From an uncultured Celeribacter sp. (GTDB taxonomy: Bacteria; Pseudomonadota; Alphaproteobacteria; Rhodobacterales; Rhodobacteraceae), in the NCBI RefSeq assembly GCF_963675965.1, contig NZ_OY780935.1:186001-250000 (forward strand): 64,000 bases of DNA, written 5' to 3'. Numbering within the stretch: the stretch's first letter is position 1; the number at the start of each line of letters is the position of its first letter. Positions 41,062 to 49,852 of this stretch are shown one piece after another. The translations under genes were made by a program, and so were the position numbers. The notes beneath the pieces are model-generated. The model was not told where the DNA came from and made no database searches. It saw only the letters and a list, made by a program, of their open reading frames with translations.

Positions 41062-41445
41062 ATGGGAAAAACACCCGTTAAGTTTTTGGCTGTGCGCGGG
41101 GCATACGCCAAGGGCGATATTGCAGCCTTTTTACCTAAGAAAGCCGAGGAATTGCGCGCCATTGGAGCCGTGCGTTTTCTCAGTGAGGCTGAGATCGGCG
41201 CGCGTCGGACGAAACCCGAAGAGCCGCGCGAAGACGCGGATGTTGAGCTGCTGGCCCGGCTGGCGACGATGGAAAAGGAGCTGTTGCTGATGCGCCAAGA
41301 GCGTGACGCGCTTTCCGTGAAGCTGGCCGAATTGGAGGCGGGAAAACAGACCGCCAGCGAAACCGCTGTCGAATCTGACACTCCAGCAGAGGGTGCCAAA
41401 AAACAGGCCGGGACGCCTCCGAAACAGGGACGGGCGGCGACGTAA
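41062..41445 (+). CDS. Coiled-coil phage protein between capsid and connector
   Basis: A 127-residue protein beginning MGKTPVKFLAVRGAYAKGDI. Residues 70-95 (DVELLARLATMEKELLLMRQ and on) form a coiled coil, and the tail is Lys/Ala/Thr-rich and disordered. The N-terminal 50 residues resemble small head or neck proteins found at this place. No firm function. Good RBS (AGAAGGA). Confidence 0.6.
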   Translation: MGKTPVKFLAVRGAYAKGDIAAFLPKKAEELRAIGAVRFLSEAEIGARRTKPEEPREDADVELLARLATMEKELLLMRQERDALSVKLAELEAGKQTASETAVESDTPAEGAKKQAGTPPKQGRAAT

Positions 41446-41457
41446 GGAGCAAGCGAT

Positions 41458-42033
41458 ATGCAAGTGATCTCAGAGGCATTGCCCGAGGTTGTGACGGTCG
41501 AGGACTTCAAACGGGCGACGCATTTCTCTGGCGGCGAGGCGGGCGATGATCTTCAGCTCGCAGTGCTGTTGCAGGCGGCGCGCGAGACCGTGGAAACCGC
41601 ATCGGGACGTCCTCTGGGTATCCGCGATGTCCTGTTCACGGCAATGATCGAACCGGGGGCGCGGCGGTGGTATTTCCCGGTCGCTCCGGTGGTACAGCTG
41701 CAAGCCGTCGAGGTGATGTCTGAGGGCGTTACCTCGACGCTGGATCTCGACCAGATGCAGCTGGAAGCGGGGCACGATGAACCGCGTATGGTATTTGCGC
41801 ATGGGGTCTTGCCGGTGCAGTCCGGCGCGCTTTTGCGCGTTCAGGCCTCTGTGGGAGCGGCGGGCGGATCGCTGCGTATGGCTTTGCTGCAGGCGATTTT
41901 TCTGATTGCCAAGGAATGGTTCGAGGCTGGGATTGCTGTTGATGATCCGCCTGCTGCGCCACGTCTGTCTTTCGGGGCGCGAACGCTTTTGCGGCAGAAC
42001 CGCTACAAGCGCCCGAAGGTCTGGGGGATGTGA
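41458..42033 (+). CDS. Head-tail connector protein (gp6-like)
   Basis: A 191-residue protein with the gp6-like N-terminal helix bundle: VEDFKRATHFSGGEAGDDLQ and LLQAARETVETASGRPLG, followed by a beta-rich RRWYFPVAPVVQLQAVEVM. Such proteins form a ring under the portal. It is followed directly by the head-closure gene. Confidence 0.8.
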   Translation: MQVISEALPEVVTVEDFKRATHFSGGEAGDDLQLAVLLQAARETVETASGRPLGIRDVLFTAMIEPGARRWYFPVAPVVQLQAVEVMSEGVTSTLDLDQMQLEAGHDEPRMVFAHGVLPVQSGALLRVQASVGAAGGSLRMALLQAIFLIAKEWFEAGIAVDDPPAAPRLSFGARTLLRQNRYKRPKVWGM

Positions 42034-42365
42034 TGCAGCTGGACCGAAAATTCCGGGTGATGCGCCCGGTTGAGACCGGGCGCGATGCTCTCAACGAGCC
42101 GATCCTCGAACTGCAGCAGATTGCCTCGGGGTGGTGTGGTGAAGTGCCGCTGTCGCGCGAACGCTATGAGGCGTTGGGGCTGTCGGGGGATCTGGAGGCC
42201 GTGGGGCTGGTGATACGCCGCAGCACTGTGCTGCGGGGGCTGCGCTCAACAGATCTGATCGAACTGGACGGGCTGTTTTACAGTGTGAAAGCTCTGCAGG
42301 CCAGAGCGGGCACCCGGCGGGGATTTCTGGAGATTGCCGCACTGCGTGAGGTTCACGATGGATGA
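42033..42365 (+). CDS. Head-tail adaptor / head closure protein
   Basis: A 110-residue beta-barrel adaptor starting MQLDRKFRVMRPVETGRDAL. The motif of a tip strand followed by WCGEVPLSRERYEALGLSG matches the SPP1 gp16 / HK97 gp7 type closure proteins. It overlaps the next gene by eight bases. A GTG at 42030 is an alternative start. Confidence 0.8.
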   Translation: MQLDRKFRVMRPVETGRDALNEPILELQQIASGWCGEVPLSRERYEALGLSGDLEAVGLVIRRSTVLRGLRSTDLIELDGLFYSVKALQARAGTRRGFLEIAALREVHDG

Positions 42366-42756
42366 AGCATTTCTGGCGCTGTTGCTTGCCGATCCTGTGC
42401 TGTCGGAGCGTGTCGGTCGTCGCATTCAATGGGGTGTGCAGCCACCGGGCGAGACCGCGACCGCTTATATCAATTTGCAACTTGTGAGCGGGTCCCGGCG
42501 CTACAGCCTCGATGGCCCCTCTCGCTGGTGCAGCGTTCGGGTGCAGGTGGATGTCTGGGCAGACCGCACGGCGGAGGCGCTTACCATCTGGCGTGCCGTC
42601 GAAAATCTGCTGTCGGGATACTCTGGCCCCGTTGGCGCTGTCGTGCTGTCCATGGTGCGTCTGGAAGGTGTGCGGGGTCTGAGTGAACGCCTGAACGAAA
42701 CCGCGCGGCTCACCGGATGCAGCGGGGATTTCGTGTTCAGCTGGAGGTCTGCATGA
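42358..42756 (+). CDS. DUF3168 tail completion protein
   Basis: A 132-residue protein of the DUF3168 type (tail terminator): MDEAFLALLLADPVLSERVG, AYINLQLVSGSRRYSLDGPS, VQVDVWADRTAEALTIWRAV and a final FVFSWRSA. The last 24 residues are kept, fused to the HNH start, in the decayed copy at 59565-59789. Overlaps both neighbours. Confidence 0.83.
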   Translation: MDEAFLALLLADPVLSERVGRRIQWGVQPPGETATAYINLQLVSGSRRYSLDGPSRWCSVRVQVDVWADRTAEALTIWRAVENLLSGYSGPVGAVVLSMVRLEGVRGLSERLNETARLTGCSGDFVFSWRSA

Positions 42757-43208
42757 TGAAATTTGAGTTCCACGGAGGCAAAGATCTGGAACAGGCGCTG
42801 GCCCAACTGTCGCGCGCGCAACGCAAGGCGGTGGCACGGCGTATGCTGAAGCGTGCCGGTCAGCTCTTCGCAGATCGCGCCAATGCTCTGGCTCCGCGCG
42901 GTGGCGGTACGCCGCATCTGGCGGGATCCTATGGCGTGGCGACAACGCTCAACAAGCGCAACCGCAAGGAGGCCAAGCGGGCCGGGCGTGCTGATGTCTA
43001 CATGTATGCAGGCACGGCGGACCCGGCGGGGGTGCAACAAGAATTTGGCAACATTCGCCATCGCGCGCAGCCGCATGCGCGTCCGGCTTTTGACGAAACG
43101 GGGCTGCCGATGCTGCGTTTGATCGAAGCGGACATGTCCGAAGACATCCGGAAAACCACGGAACGCGCGCGCCGCAAGGCGGAGCGCGCGGCCAGAAAAA
43201 CGTCTTAA
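42753..43208 (+). CDS. HK97 gp10-like tail-completion protein
   Basis: A 151-residue protein: MMKFEFHGGKDLEQALAQLS, LKRAGQLFADRANALAPRGG and HRAQPHARPAFDETG. The conserved core (small helical start, HLAGSYGV strand, R-P-A-F-D end) matches gp10-family tail completion proteins. ATGA overlap with the DUF3168 gene. A frameshifted, truncated copy lies at 59786-60044. Confidence 0.85.
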   Translation: MMKFEFHGGKDLEQALAQLSRAQRKAVARRMLKRAGQLFADRANALAPRGGGTPHLAGSYGVATTLNKRNRKEAKRAGRADVYMYAGTADPAGVQQEFGNIRHRAQPHARPAFDETGLPMLRLIEADMSEDIRKTTERARRKAERAARKTS

Positions 43209-43225
43209 CAGAAAAGGAGGCAAGA

Positions 43226-43651
43226 ATGTCTGGAGATAAGGAATTTTGGGGCGGCGCTGTGAGCCGGTCGCCCGATGGCGTGACCTTTACGGAAATCCGG
43301 GGCGTCAAGGGCGTGAAGGTGCCCGAGCTGTCGTTTGACATGAAAACCCGCAAATCTCTGGATTCGCCGGATCGTACGGTGCGCAAGCGCGTCGGCTGGG
43401 CCGATCCGGGTGAGTTCGAGATTGTGATCTATGACGATGAAGGCGACATCGATGCCGCCTATGCCGATCAGGATCGCACGTTGTCCGGGGCTTCGACTTT
43501 TTACCGGATCGCGTTTGCCACGGGCAAAGCCTGGGAATTCGAAGCCTTTCCGACAGTGACGCCGCCCGCGCCGGGCGAGGTCGATGACGACCTGGAATTT
43601 ACCATAAAAGGGGCGGTCTCTGGTCTGCCCGAATTTACCGCTGCCGCGTAA
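43226..43651 (+). CDS. Major tail tube protein
   Basis: A 141-residue tail tube protein: MSGDKEFWGGAVSRSPDGVT, VPELSFDMKTRKSLDSPD and FEIVIYDDEGDIDAAYADQD, with an acidic beta-rich C terminus (EVDDDLEFTIKGAVSGLPEF). The pattern fits lambda gpV-type tubes without an Ig domain. Strong RBS (AAAAGGAGG). Confidence 0.82.
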   Translation: MSGDKEFWGGAVSRSPDGVTFTEIRGVKGVKVPELSFDMKTRKSLDSPDRTVRKRVGWADPGEFEIVIYDDEGDIDAAYADQDRTLSGASTFYRIAFATGKAWEFEAFPTVTPPAPGEVDDDLEFTIKGAVSGLPEFTAAA

Positions 43652-43683
43652 GCGGTGGTTCACGCGTCAGTCAAAGGGAGAAC

Positions 43684-44142
43684 ATGACAATGACGGATAC
43701 GAAGAACATCGTGCAGCTGCGTGCGGGGGATGAAACCTACGGGCTGGCGTTCACGACTGAGGCGCAGATTGCCTATGAGGATGAAATGAGCTGCGACTTC
43801 TCGTCGGTGCTGACATTCTTCATGAAAGCCGGTACGCAAAAACACGCTGAAGGCAGCCTGCCGCAGCTTCTTTCTGTGCGCACGACGCGCGCCCTTCTCT
43901 GGGCGGCGTTGAATGGCGGGGGGACGAAGGTGTCCATGAAACAGGCGGGTGAAATCATGGACCGCGCCGGATACGTGGCCGCATTCACCGCGCTGTTGCA
44001 CGCGGTCTCTCAGGCCTTCGGTGTCGGGGAGGGCGATGCGGATACCACTAAGGGAAAGGGCGAGGCCGCAGCCAAATCAACCCCCAAACGCAAAGCAACG
44101 ACCGGAGCGAAACCGCCCGAAGCGTCCGCCAGCGCCTCCTGA
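43684..44142 (+). CDS. Tail assembly chaperone, unshifted product
   Basis: A 152-residue protein. The ordered part (about 1-122) includes NIVQLRAGDETYGLAFTTEA and AALNGGGTKVSMKQAGEIMD; the tail after 122 is Lys/Ala/Ser-rich. It holds the place of lambda gpG, which binds the tape measure during tail building. At 44052-44058 the message carries a GGGAAAG heptamer in the right phase for -1 slippage, and the -1 frame stays open to 44510. Confidence 0.8.
   Translation: MTMTDTKNIVQLRAGDETYGLAFTTEAQIAYEDEMSCDFSSVLTFFMKAGTQKHAEGSLPQLLSVRTTRALLWAALNGGGTKVSMKQAGEIMDRAGYVAAFTALLHAVSQAFGVGEGDADTTKGKGEAAAKSTPKRKATTGAKPPEASASAS
44052..44058 (+). promoter_or_regulatory. Slippery site GGGAAAG for -1 frameshift
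   Basis: In the chaperone frame the codons read AAG GGA AAG, so the heptamer is G GGA AAG, the same as in lambda gpG-gpGT. A -1 slip moves the ribosome into a frame open for 150 further codons. No stimulatory structure was identified with certainty. Confidence 0.8.
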
Positions 44143-44510
44143 GGATCTGGCTTGAGGCGGGCCAGCCCTGGGGCTTGTTCTGGCGGCTGACCCCGGCGGA
44201 GATTGCCCTCGTGTTGGAGGCCTATGTCGTGGGGCTTGAGTGGTCGGCCAAAACCCGGCGGGCAGACATCCACGCTTTGGCCTCGCTTGTCGCGATTGCC
44301 GTCAATTCACCAAAACATCTTCCACGCGGGCGTGACTTCATCGAGGGTCGCGCCCGGTCGCGTTTTTCCAATGAGGCGCAGATTGACGCCTATTTCCGCA
44401 CGCTGAAAGGCGTGAGAGCTGCACAGGAGGCGGGCAATGTTCAAAGGACTGATCGGGGCGCTGCGGGTCGATCTCGGGATGAACAGCGCGCAGTTCCAAA
44501 AAGGCTCTAA
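44058..44510 (+). CDS. Tail assembly chaperone, -1 frameshift extension (gpT-like)
   Basis: This frame has no convincing start of its own. Reached by -1 shift it adds 150 residues to the first 125 of the chaperone, giving about 275. Its core, RLLRIWLEAGQPWGLFWRLT and PAEIALVLEAYVVGLEWSAK, has the short W-rich helical look of the second tail chaperone. The lambda homologue (gpGT) draws tube protein to the tape measure. The end overlaps the tape-measure start by 74 bases. Confidence 0.75.
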   Translation, partial: GRGRSQINPQTQSNDRSETARSVRQRLLRIWLEAGQPWGLFWRLTPAEIALVLEAYVVGLEWSAKTRRADIHALASLVAIAVNSPKHLPRGRDFIEGRARSRFSNEAQIDAYFRTLKGVRAAQEAGNVQRTDRGAAGRSRDEQRAVPKRL

Positions 44511-47439
44511 AGAGGCGCTTTCAGCTGCGCAGCGCCTGCAAAAGGGTATGCGTTCCATCGGAGGCCAGATCCGGACCTCCGGTGGAATGATGACGGTGGC
44601 AATGACCCTGCCGCTGGTGGCCTTTGCCAAAAACGCGATGCATGCGGCAGAGGTACAGCAGGAAGCTGTCGCATCGATGGAAGCAGGGCTTGCCTCGATG
44701 GGGGCAGCGGCGGGCTTCACCTCCGAGCAGCTGCAGACCATGGCCTCCGGGCTTCAGAACACGTCGCTTTATGGCGATGAAGAAATCCTGAGCCGGGTGA
44801 CGGCGAACCTTCTGACCTTTGGCAATGTCTCAGGCGAGGTGTTCAGCCGCACTCAGGCCATGGCACTCGATCTCTCGGCACGTCTGGGCACGGATCTGCA
44901 GAGTTCCACAATCATGCTGGGCAAAGCACTGAATGATCCGGCCAAGGGTATCACTGCGCTGACTCGCGTGGGCGTGTCGTTCACAGAACAGCAAAAAGAC
45001 CAGATCAAGGCGATGTCTCAGGCCGGGGACGTGGCAGGGGCGCAAAGCCTTATTCTGGATGAACTGAGCCGCCAGTATGCGGGGCAGGCGCAGGCAATGC
45101 GTGATCTCCCATCGGGTCAGATCGAGGCGGCCACCATGGCCATTGGCGATGCCATGGAGAAGGTCGGCGATGTGCTATTGCCTGTCGTGGCGCAGGCTGC
45201 AGGTTTTGTCGAAGAACTGGCGATCCAGTTCCAGACGCTGGACCCGGAGTTGCAAAAATCCATGGTGACGGGGGCAGCGCTGGCGGCAGCACTCGGTCCG
45301 GTGACTATTGGGCTGGGCATTGCGGTGGCCGCAGTCGGCGCGCTGATTTCGCCTGTGGGACTGGTGGTCGCGGGCTTTGCGGCCCTGAGTGCCGGTGTGG
45401 CCTATCTTGCCTTTCACTGGGATGAAATGGTGGCGCGCTGGACGAAGGTTGAAGGCCTGTTCTCGGGCATGAACGCGCTGGTGGCGGCTCCCATTGTGCT
45501 GATGGTTGACCTTGGGCGTAAAGCCGTCTCGCTGGTGCGCACCCTCGGAGGGTTTGGCGAAACCTTTTTGTTCGTGCGCGATCTCACTGCCGAGGTGATC
45601 GGACGGCTTGGGGTTTTGTTTGAGGGCTTTCAGGGGCGTTTTGGGGCCATCGTCGGAGATGTGAAAGCGGTCTGGGCCAATGCCATGGCCTATCTGGCTG
45701 GCAAATGGTCCGATTTCCTGACCGTCGTGGCGCCGGGTTTCAATGCCCTGGCTGAAAAGGCCGGATCGGATTTGAGGCTGGACAGCATGTCGGCGGCCAG
45801 CTGGGCGTCGGGGCTGGAGAACTCGGCGCGTAACGCCCGGACGCTTGCCGAGAATGCCCGGCTGGCTGCCGATGCGCTGATTTCGGTGGCCAAGGCCCCG
45901 CTGACCACGATGGAGCGTCTGAACGACAAGGTCGAGGATGTGGCAGAGCAGACCGAAGACAGCCTGTCTGGCTCTCTCAATACGGTGGCCAGTTCCATCG
46001 ATCAGATCGAAACGGAACTGGAGGATTCTGGCAATTCCGGTGGACGTGCCGGAGACAAGATCGCCTCGGGGCTTGGCAAAGCCATTCCCGTGGCGAAGGA
46101 GCTGGCGCAGACACTGGCCGAGATCTCGACGCGAACATTCGACAATCTGGCGGAAGGGCTGGCAGACAGCCTGTCGCGCGGGGATCTCAGCGGCGGGATC
46201 CGGGGTGTGGTCTCTGACTACATGTCGGGCGCGCAGAAATCTTTTGCGGGGATCCTGAAAGATGCGTTCAGCGGTGGCGGGTTTGCCTCGATTGGCTCCA
46301 GCCTGTCGGGGGCGTGGTCAGGGATCACCAGTTCTCTGGCCAAAGTCTCGCTGTCGTCTCTGGGGTCCACCATCAGTGGGATCGCCGGGGCGGTGTCGGC
46401 GGCTTTGCCGATTGTCGGGGCAGTCACTGCGGTTGTCAGCCTGATCAAAGGTTTCAGCTCCAAAAAGCTGATCGGAGCCGGGCTGGACTTTTCCTTTGAT
46501 GGCAGTGCGATCTCTGGCGGAACCTATGAAACCTGGAAAAAGAAGTCCTTCTGGGGTCTGAAAACCTCGGTCAAAACTAAGCTCAAGGCCTTTGACAGCG
46601 AGACCGAAGCGGCGCTTACCGAACAGGTTGCCGCGATGCAAAAGGCGGTTGCTGCGACCTATAAGGCTGCGGGTGAAGCCGTTGAAGCGGGCTTTATCGA
46701 GGGCTTTGCCTATGACTTTGGCAAGATCGCGACAAAGGGGCTTTCCGAGGAAGAGATTGCGGAAAAGCTCGGTGAGGCATTTTCCGCTTATGGCGACGCG
46801 ATGTCTGAGGCCATTGGTGGGGTCGGGCTGGAGCTGGCCACCACCTTTGCTCAGGTAAAATCCATTCTGGAACCCAGCGGGCAGGCGTTTCTGGGCACAT
46901 TCGCCGAGATGGCCAAAGCGGCGTCGTCTGTCGCAGATCTGGTTGGTGGGACAGAGGCGCTGGCCTCTGGCGTCAGCAGCTTTGTCTCGACCTACTTTAG
47001 CGAAGCCGAGCGCTTCCGGATGGTCTCTGATCAGGTCAGTGGCGTGTTCGCAGATCTGGGGCTGGCGGTGCCGGATACGCTCCGGGGTTTCCGGGAGCTG
47101 ATCCTGTCACAGGATCTGATGACCGAGAACGGGCGTGAAGCCTATGCGGCGCTTTTGGGTGTCTCGGATGCTTTCGCTTCGCTCAACGCCGGGCTGGATC
47201 AGGACTTCGATGCGACCGGTGGCTGGTATGCCAATGAGTTCGACGCGCGCTTGGCGCAGGTGGCCTCTTCTCGGGGGTACTCCGTGGCGACCGAACGCGT
47301 GGAATCTGCGGGCACCACGCAATACGGGCGCACGTCACTTGGTGGTGAAGAAGGCGCAGCGGTACAGCTGCTGCAAACAATGGTCGGTGTCTTCAAGCGC
47401 TGGGACGAAGAAGGCTACCCGCAACAGAGGGCGTTCTGA
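44437..47439 (+). CDS. Phage tail tape measure protein
   Basis: A 1000-residue tape measure whose length sets tail length (by the usual 1.5 Å per residue rule, near 150 nm). The N-terminal 250 residues have the typical MNSAQFQKGSKEALSAAQRL and LLTFGNVSGEVF-type helices; hydrophobic stretches near 285-325 and 645-680 may insert in membrane at DNA injection. GGAGG stands before the ATG. It overlaps the frameshift extension and shares one base with the next gene. Confidence 0.92.
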   Translation: MFKGLIGALRVDLGMNSAQFQKGSKEALSAAQRLQKGMRSIGGQIRTSGGMMTVAMTLPLVAFAKNAMHAAEVQQEAVASMEAGLASMGAAAGFTSEQLQTMASGLQNTSLYGDEEILSRVTANLLTFGNVSGEVFSRTQAMALDLSARLGTDLQSSTIMLGKALNDPAKGITALTRVGVSFTEQQKDQIKAMSQAGDVAGAQSLILDELSRQYAGQAQAMRDLPSGQIEAATMAIGDAMEKVGDVLLPVVAQAAGFVEELAIQFQTLDPELQKSMVTGAALAAALGPVTIGLGIAVAAVGALISPVGLVVAGFAALSAGVAYLAFHWDEMVARWTKVEGLFSGMNALVAAPIVLMVDLGRKAVSLVRTLGGFGETFLFVRDLTAEVIGRLGVLFEGFQGRFGAIVGDVKAVWANAMAYLAGKWSDFLTVVAPGFNALAEKAGSDLRLDSMSAASWASGLENSARNARTLAENARLAADALISVAKAPLTTMERLNDKVEDVAEQTEDSLSGSLNTVASSIDQIETELEDSGNSGGRAGDKIASGLGKAIPVAKELAQTLAEISTRTFDNLAEGLADSLSRGDLSGGIRGVVSDYMSGAQKSFAGILKDAFSGGGFASIGSSLSGAWSGITSSLAKVSLSSLGSTISGIAGAVSAALPIVGAVTAVVSLIKGFSSKKLIGAGLDFSFDGSAISGGTYETWKKKSFWGLKTSVKTKLKAFDSETEAALTEQVAAMQKAVAATYKAAGEAVEAGFIEGFAYDFGKIATKGLSEEEIAEKLGEAFSAYGDAMSEAIGGVGLELATTFAQVKSILEPSGQAFLGTFAEMAKAASSVADLVGGTEALASGVSSFVSTYFSEAERFRMVSDQVSGVFADLGLAVPDTLRGFRELILSQDLMTENGREAYAALLGVSDAFASLNAGLDQDFDATGGWYANEFDARLAQVASSRGYSVATERVESAGTTQYGRTSLGGEEGAAVQLLQTMVGVFKRWDEEGYPQQRAF

Positions 47440-48329
47440 TGCTTGTCTGCCAACCTGTCGAGATCTGGCTCGACAATGTGACTGTGTCCCTGCCGGAAGA
47501 GGATGCCCCTGCCTGGGTGCCCGGCACAACCTATGCGCTTGGGACGCGTGTTGTTCGCGATCATCGGATCTTTGAAAGCATGATCGCGGACAACATCGAT
47601 GTCGACCCCGCGACGGTCGATCAGAGCAAGGTCTCGGCCAAATGGCTCTTTGTGGAATACACCAACGCCTATAAGGCCTTTGACGGAGTTCTGGACAATC
47701 CGACGCTCTCGGATGACAGCTTCACCATCTCGGTCACCGTCGAACAGTCCTTCGATATGTTGTTTCTGTTCGGTGTGCGGGCCACGCTGGTCGAGGTGCA
47801 ATTCCTGAATGCGGCAGGCCAGCCCGTGGGACATTATGAGCAATCCCTTGGCGGCCGCATCGTCTCGGGGTGGTGGAAATGGTTCACCCAAACGCCCAGT
47901 CCGCGCAAAAATGTGGCGGTTTTTTCTGGGGTGCCGGTGGCCGCACGACGCGCTGAGATCACGCTCAAAGGCTCGGACCTGCGTCTGGGCGAGATCTTTC
48001 TGGGACAGTCCTTCTACATCGGAGAAGCGCAGGCGCAGACCTCTGGCCGCACGGCCACCGCGTCGGGCTATCAGGTCAATGACTTTGGGCGGACGATCTG
48101 GACGAAACGCCCGACGCGGCGCGAAGTCACCTATGTGGTTGCAGCAGACCGCTGGGCGTTTGAGGCCATCGAGCCGCGCATGGGAGATCTGGCGGGCACT
48201 CTCGTGGTGACGGTCGGTTCACTGCGCATTCCCTCGACCATCCAGTTCGGGATCCTCGGCACGCTGGAGTGGGCCGAAGACAGCCCGGACGACTATCTGT
48301 TTTCTTTCTCAATCAAAGGTGTCTCATGA
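47439..48329 (+). CDS. Phage tail tip protein of unknown type
   Basis: A 296-residue beta-rich protein beginning MLVCQPVEIWLDNVTVSLPE. A carbohydrate-binding-like segment (AWVPGTTYALGTRVVRDHRI) near the N terminus recalls small ligand-binding modules of tail proteins. Its place after the tape measure suggests a distal tail or baseplate part. No family is certain. Overlaps both neighbours. Confidence 0.65.
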   Translation: MLVCQPVEIWLDNVTVSLPEEDAPAWVPGTTYALGTRVVRDHRIFESMIADNIDVDPATVDQSKVSAKWLFVEYTNAYKAFDGVLDNPTLSDDSFTISVTVEQSFDMLFLFGVRATLVEVQFLNAAGQPVGHYEQSLGGRIVSGWWKWFTQTPSPRKNVAVFSGVPVAARRAEITLKGSDLRLGEIFLGQSFYIGEAQAQTSGRTATASGYQVNDFGRTIWTKRPTRREVTYVVAADRWAFEAIEPRMGDLAGTLVVTVGSLRIPSTIQFGILGTLEWAEDSPDDYLFSFSIKGVS

Positions 48330-48910
48330 GCTTCACGCCGATCACCCCCTATGACGGGCTTCTGCCACGAACGGAAGATCCCGTATCTTTCGACGCGCGG
48401 GCTGAAGCGCTGATGTCCTGGCTGGTGGCAAATTTCGCGCCGGAAATCCAGGTGCTGGCCAATGACATCTCTGCCGCACTCAATGGAGAAGCCGACACTC
48501 TGGCAGCTCTTCAGGCACTGACAGACCGGCTCGCAGGGGCGCGGGTGCGGGACAATCCGGATCTGTCTCAGGCTCCCGGTGATATTCCGACGCGGGGCAA
48601 TGTGGCCACGGCCATCGACAGCAAGTCAATGGGTGTCGGACTGACCTGGCAAGACGTCAAGGCCAACCGGGCGTTGGCAACCGAACATACCAACACCACC
48701 GGAAAGCCCATACAGCTTTGTGTGGTTGTTGTGCATACCGGATCTTCGGGGTCGTCCAGCTCATTGCAGCTGAATGGAGAACAGATCGCTTATGGCTATT
48801 TCGATGCAAAACGAACGGCTTTGTATCAGCAGATGATCCCGGATGGCGCAACCTATCAGATCGATGCAGACAGGGGCTATGTGGCCTCTTGGTGGGAATG
48901 GAGGTCGTGA
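48326..48910 (+). CDS. Phage tail-associated protein, possible receptor binder
   Basis: A 194-residue protein. The N-terminal half (DARAEALMSWLVANFAPEIQ) reads like the attachment domain found at the start of many tail fibres (a region before a neck helix), and the C-terminal half is beta-rich with a Ser/Gly turn (VHTGSSGSSSSLQLNGEQIA). It is the last structural gene before lysis, so a role in host contact is plausible but not shown. Confidence 0.55.
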   Translation: MSFTPITPYDGLLPRTEDPVSFDARAEALMSWLVANFAPEIQVLANDISAALNGEADTLAALQALTDRLAGARVRDNPDLSQAPGDIPTRGNVATAIDSKSMGVGLTWQDVKANRALATEHTNTTGKPIQLCVVVVHTGSSGSSSSLQLNGEQIAYGYFDAKRTALYQQMIPDGATYQIDADRGYVASWWEWRS

Positions 48911-48915
48911 GTTTA

Positions 48916-49242
48916 ATGCAGGACCCACAAGCAGGGTTGATCGAGGTGATCAACCGGATCGTCGGCGGCGCAGGGGTGACCCTGATCGCGGCCTTTGTCG
49001 GGCGCGCGATGTATCACGCGGGCGAGGTACGGGCCAAGCGGCGCCCGGTGTTCTCAAAAGACCTGATCTGGGAGGTACCTATTGCCGTTGGCATGGCGCT
49101 GATCGGTGAGGGCGTGGCCTCACAGCTTGCGCTTTCGGAAACTTCCGGCACCGCATTGATTGCAGTCATCGCCTATCTGGGGCCGCGCTCCATCGGGGTG
49201 ATTATTGAGAGCGCACTGGGGTTGCGTAAAAACGGAGGATGA
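48916..49242 (+). CDS. Small membrane protein, holin-like
   Basis: A 108-residue protein with hydrophobic segments at about 17-30 and 52-100 (WEVPIAVGMALIGEGVASQL and ALIAVIAYLGPRSIGVIIES) and a basic patch between. The size and place directly before the endolysin fit a holin, possibly of the LydA/phage-holin kind. The frame is open upstream, but the ATG at 48916 follows the previous stop by six bases. Confidence 0.6.
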   Translation: MQDPQAGLIEVINRIVGGAGVTLIAAFVGRAMYHAGEVRAKRRPVFSKDLIWEVPIAVGMALIGEGVASQLALSETSGTALIAVIAYLGPRSIGVIIESALGLRKNGG

Positions 49243-49243
49243 C

Positions 49244-49852
49244 ATGGATGCACGGCAGATCGCCGAAGAAATCGTGGCCCGTGAAGGTGGCTTTGTGAAC
49301 GATCCGGACGATCCCGGCGGGGCCACGAAATACGGGGTCACGCTGGCCACACTGCAGCGTCTGGGGCTGGATCTGGACCGTTCGGGCACCGTGACGGTGG
49401 CAGATGTCCGGCGGCTGAGCAAGGCGCAGGCCGTCGAGATCTTTCTGGAGCACTATTATCTGCGTCCCCGGATTGCCGAGTTGCCGCAGGCACTGCGTGC
49501 CAGCGTGTTTGACATGTATGTCAATGCAGGAGCGAACGCGGTGCGGATCCTGCAGCGGCTCTTGTGCGACATGGGGCAGGGGGTGACCGTGGATGGTGTC
49601 CTGGGGCCGCAGACGCTCAGCGCCGCGCACGCGGCAACTGCGGCTGCGCCGGACTATATCGCCGATGCCTATGCGATTGCGCGTCGGAATTACTATTTTG
49701 CGCTGGCGGACCGGCGCCGGGCCAGTCGCAAGTTCGCGCGCACGCGTTCCGGTGGCAAGGGCGGCTGGATCAAACGCGCCGAAGAGTTCATGTCGCCGGT
49801 CTATCGCATGACCGGGGCGCAGTTTGCAGAAAGGGTTGCGCAATGGGGGTGA
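49244..49852 (+). CDS. Endolysin, GH108-type N-acetylmuramidase
   Basis: A 202-residue muramidase. EEIVAREGGFVNDPDDPGGA with E14 in the EGGF motif and the TKYGVT that follows are diagnostic of GH108; the C-terminal half (VDGVLGPQTL, then YIADAYAIARRNYYFALADR) is the peptidoglycan-binding-like part of that family. There is no signal peptide, so export would rely on a holin. The start overlaps no gene and lies two bases after the preceding stop. Confidence 0.9.
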   Translation: MDARQIAEEIVAREGGFVNDPDDPGGATKYGVTLATLQRLGLDLDRSGTVTVADVRRLSKAQAVEIFLEHYYLRPRIAELPQALRASVFDMYVNAGANAVRILQRLLCDMGQGVTVDGVLGPQTLSAAHAATAAAPDYIADAYAIARRNYYFALADRRRASRKFARTRSGGKGGWIKRAEEFMSPVYRMTGAQFAERVAQWG

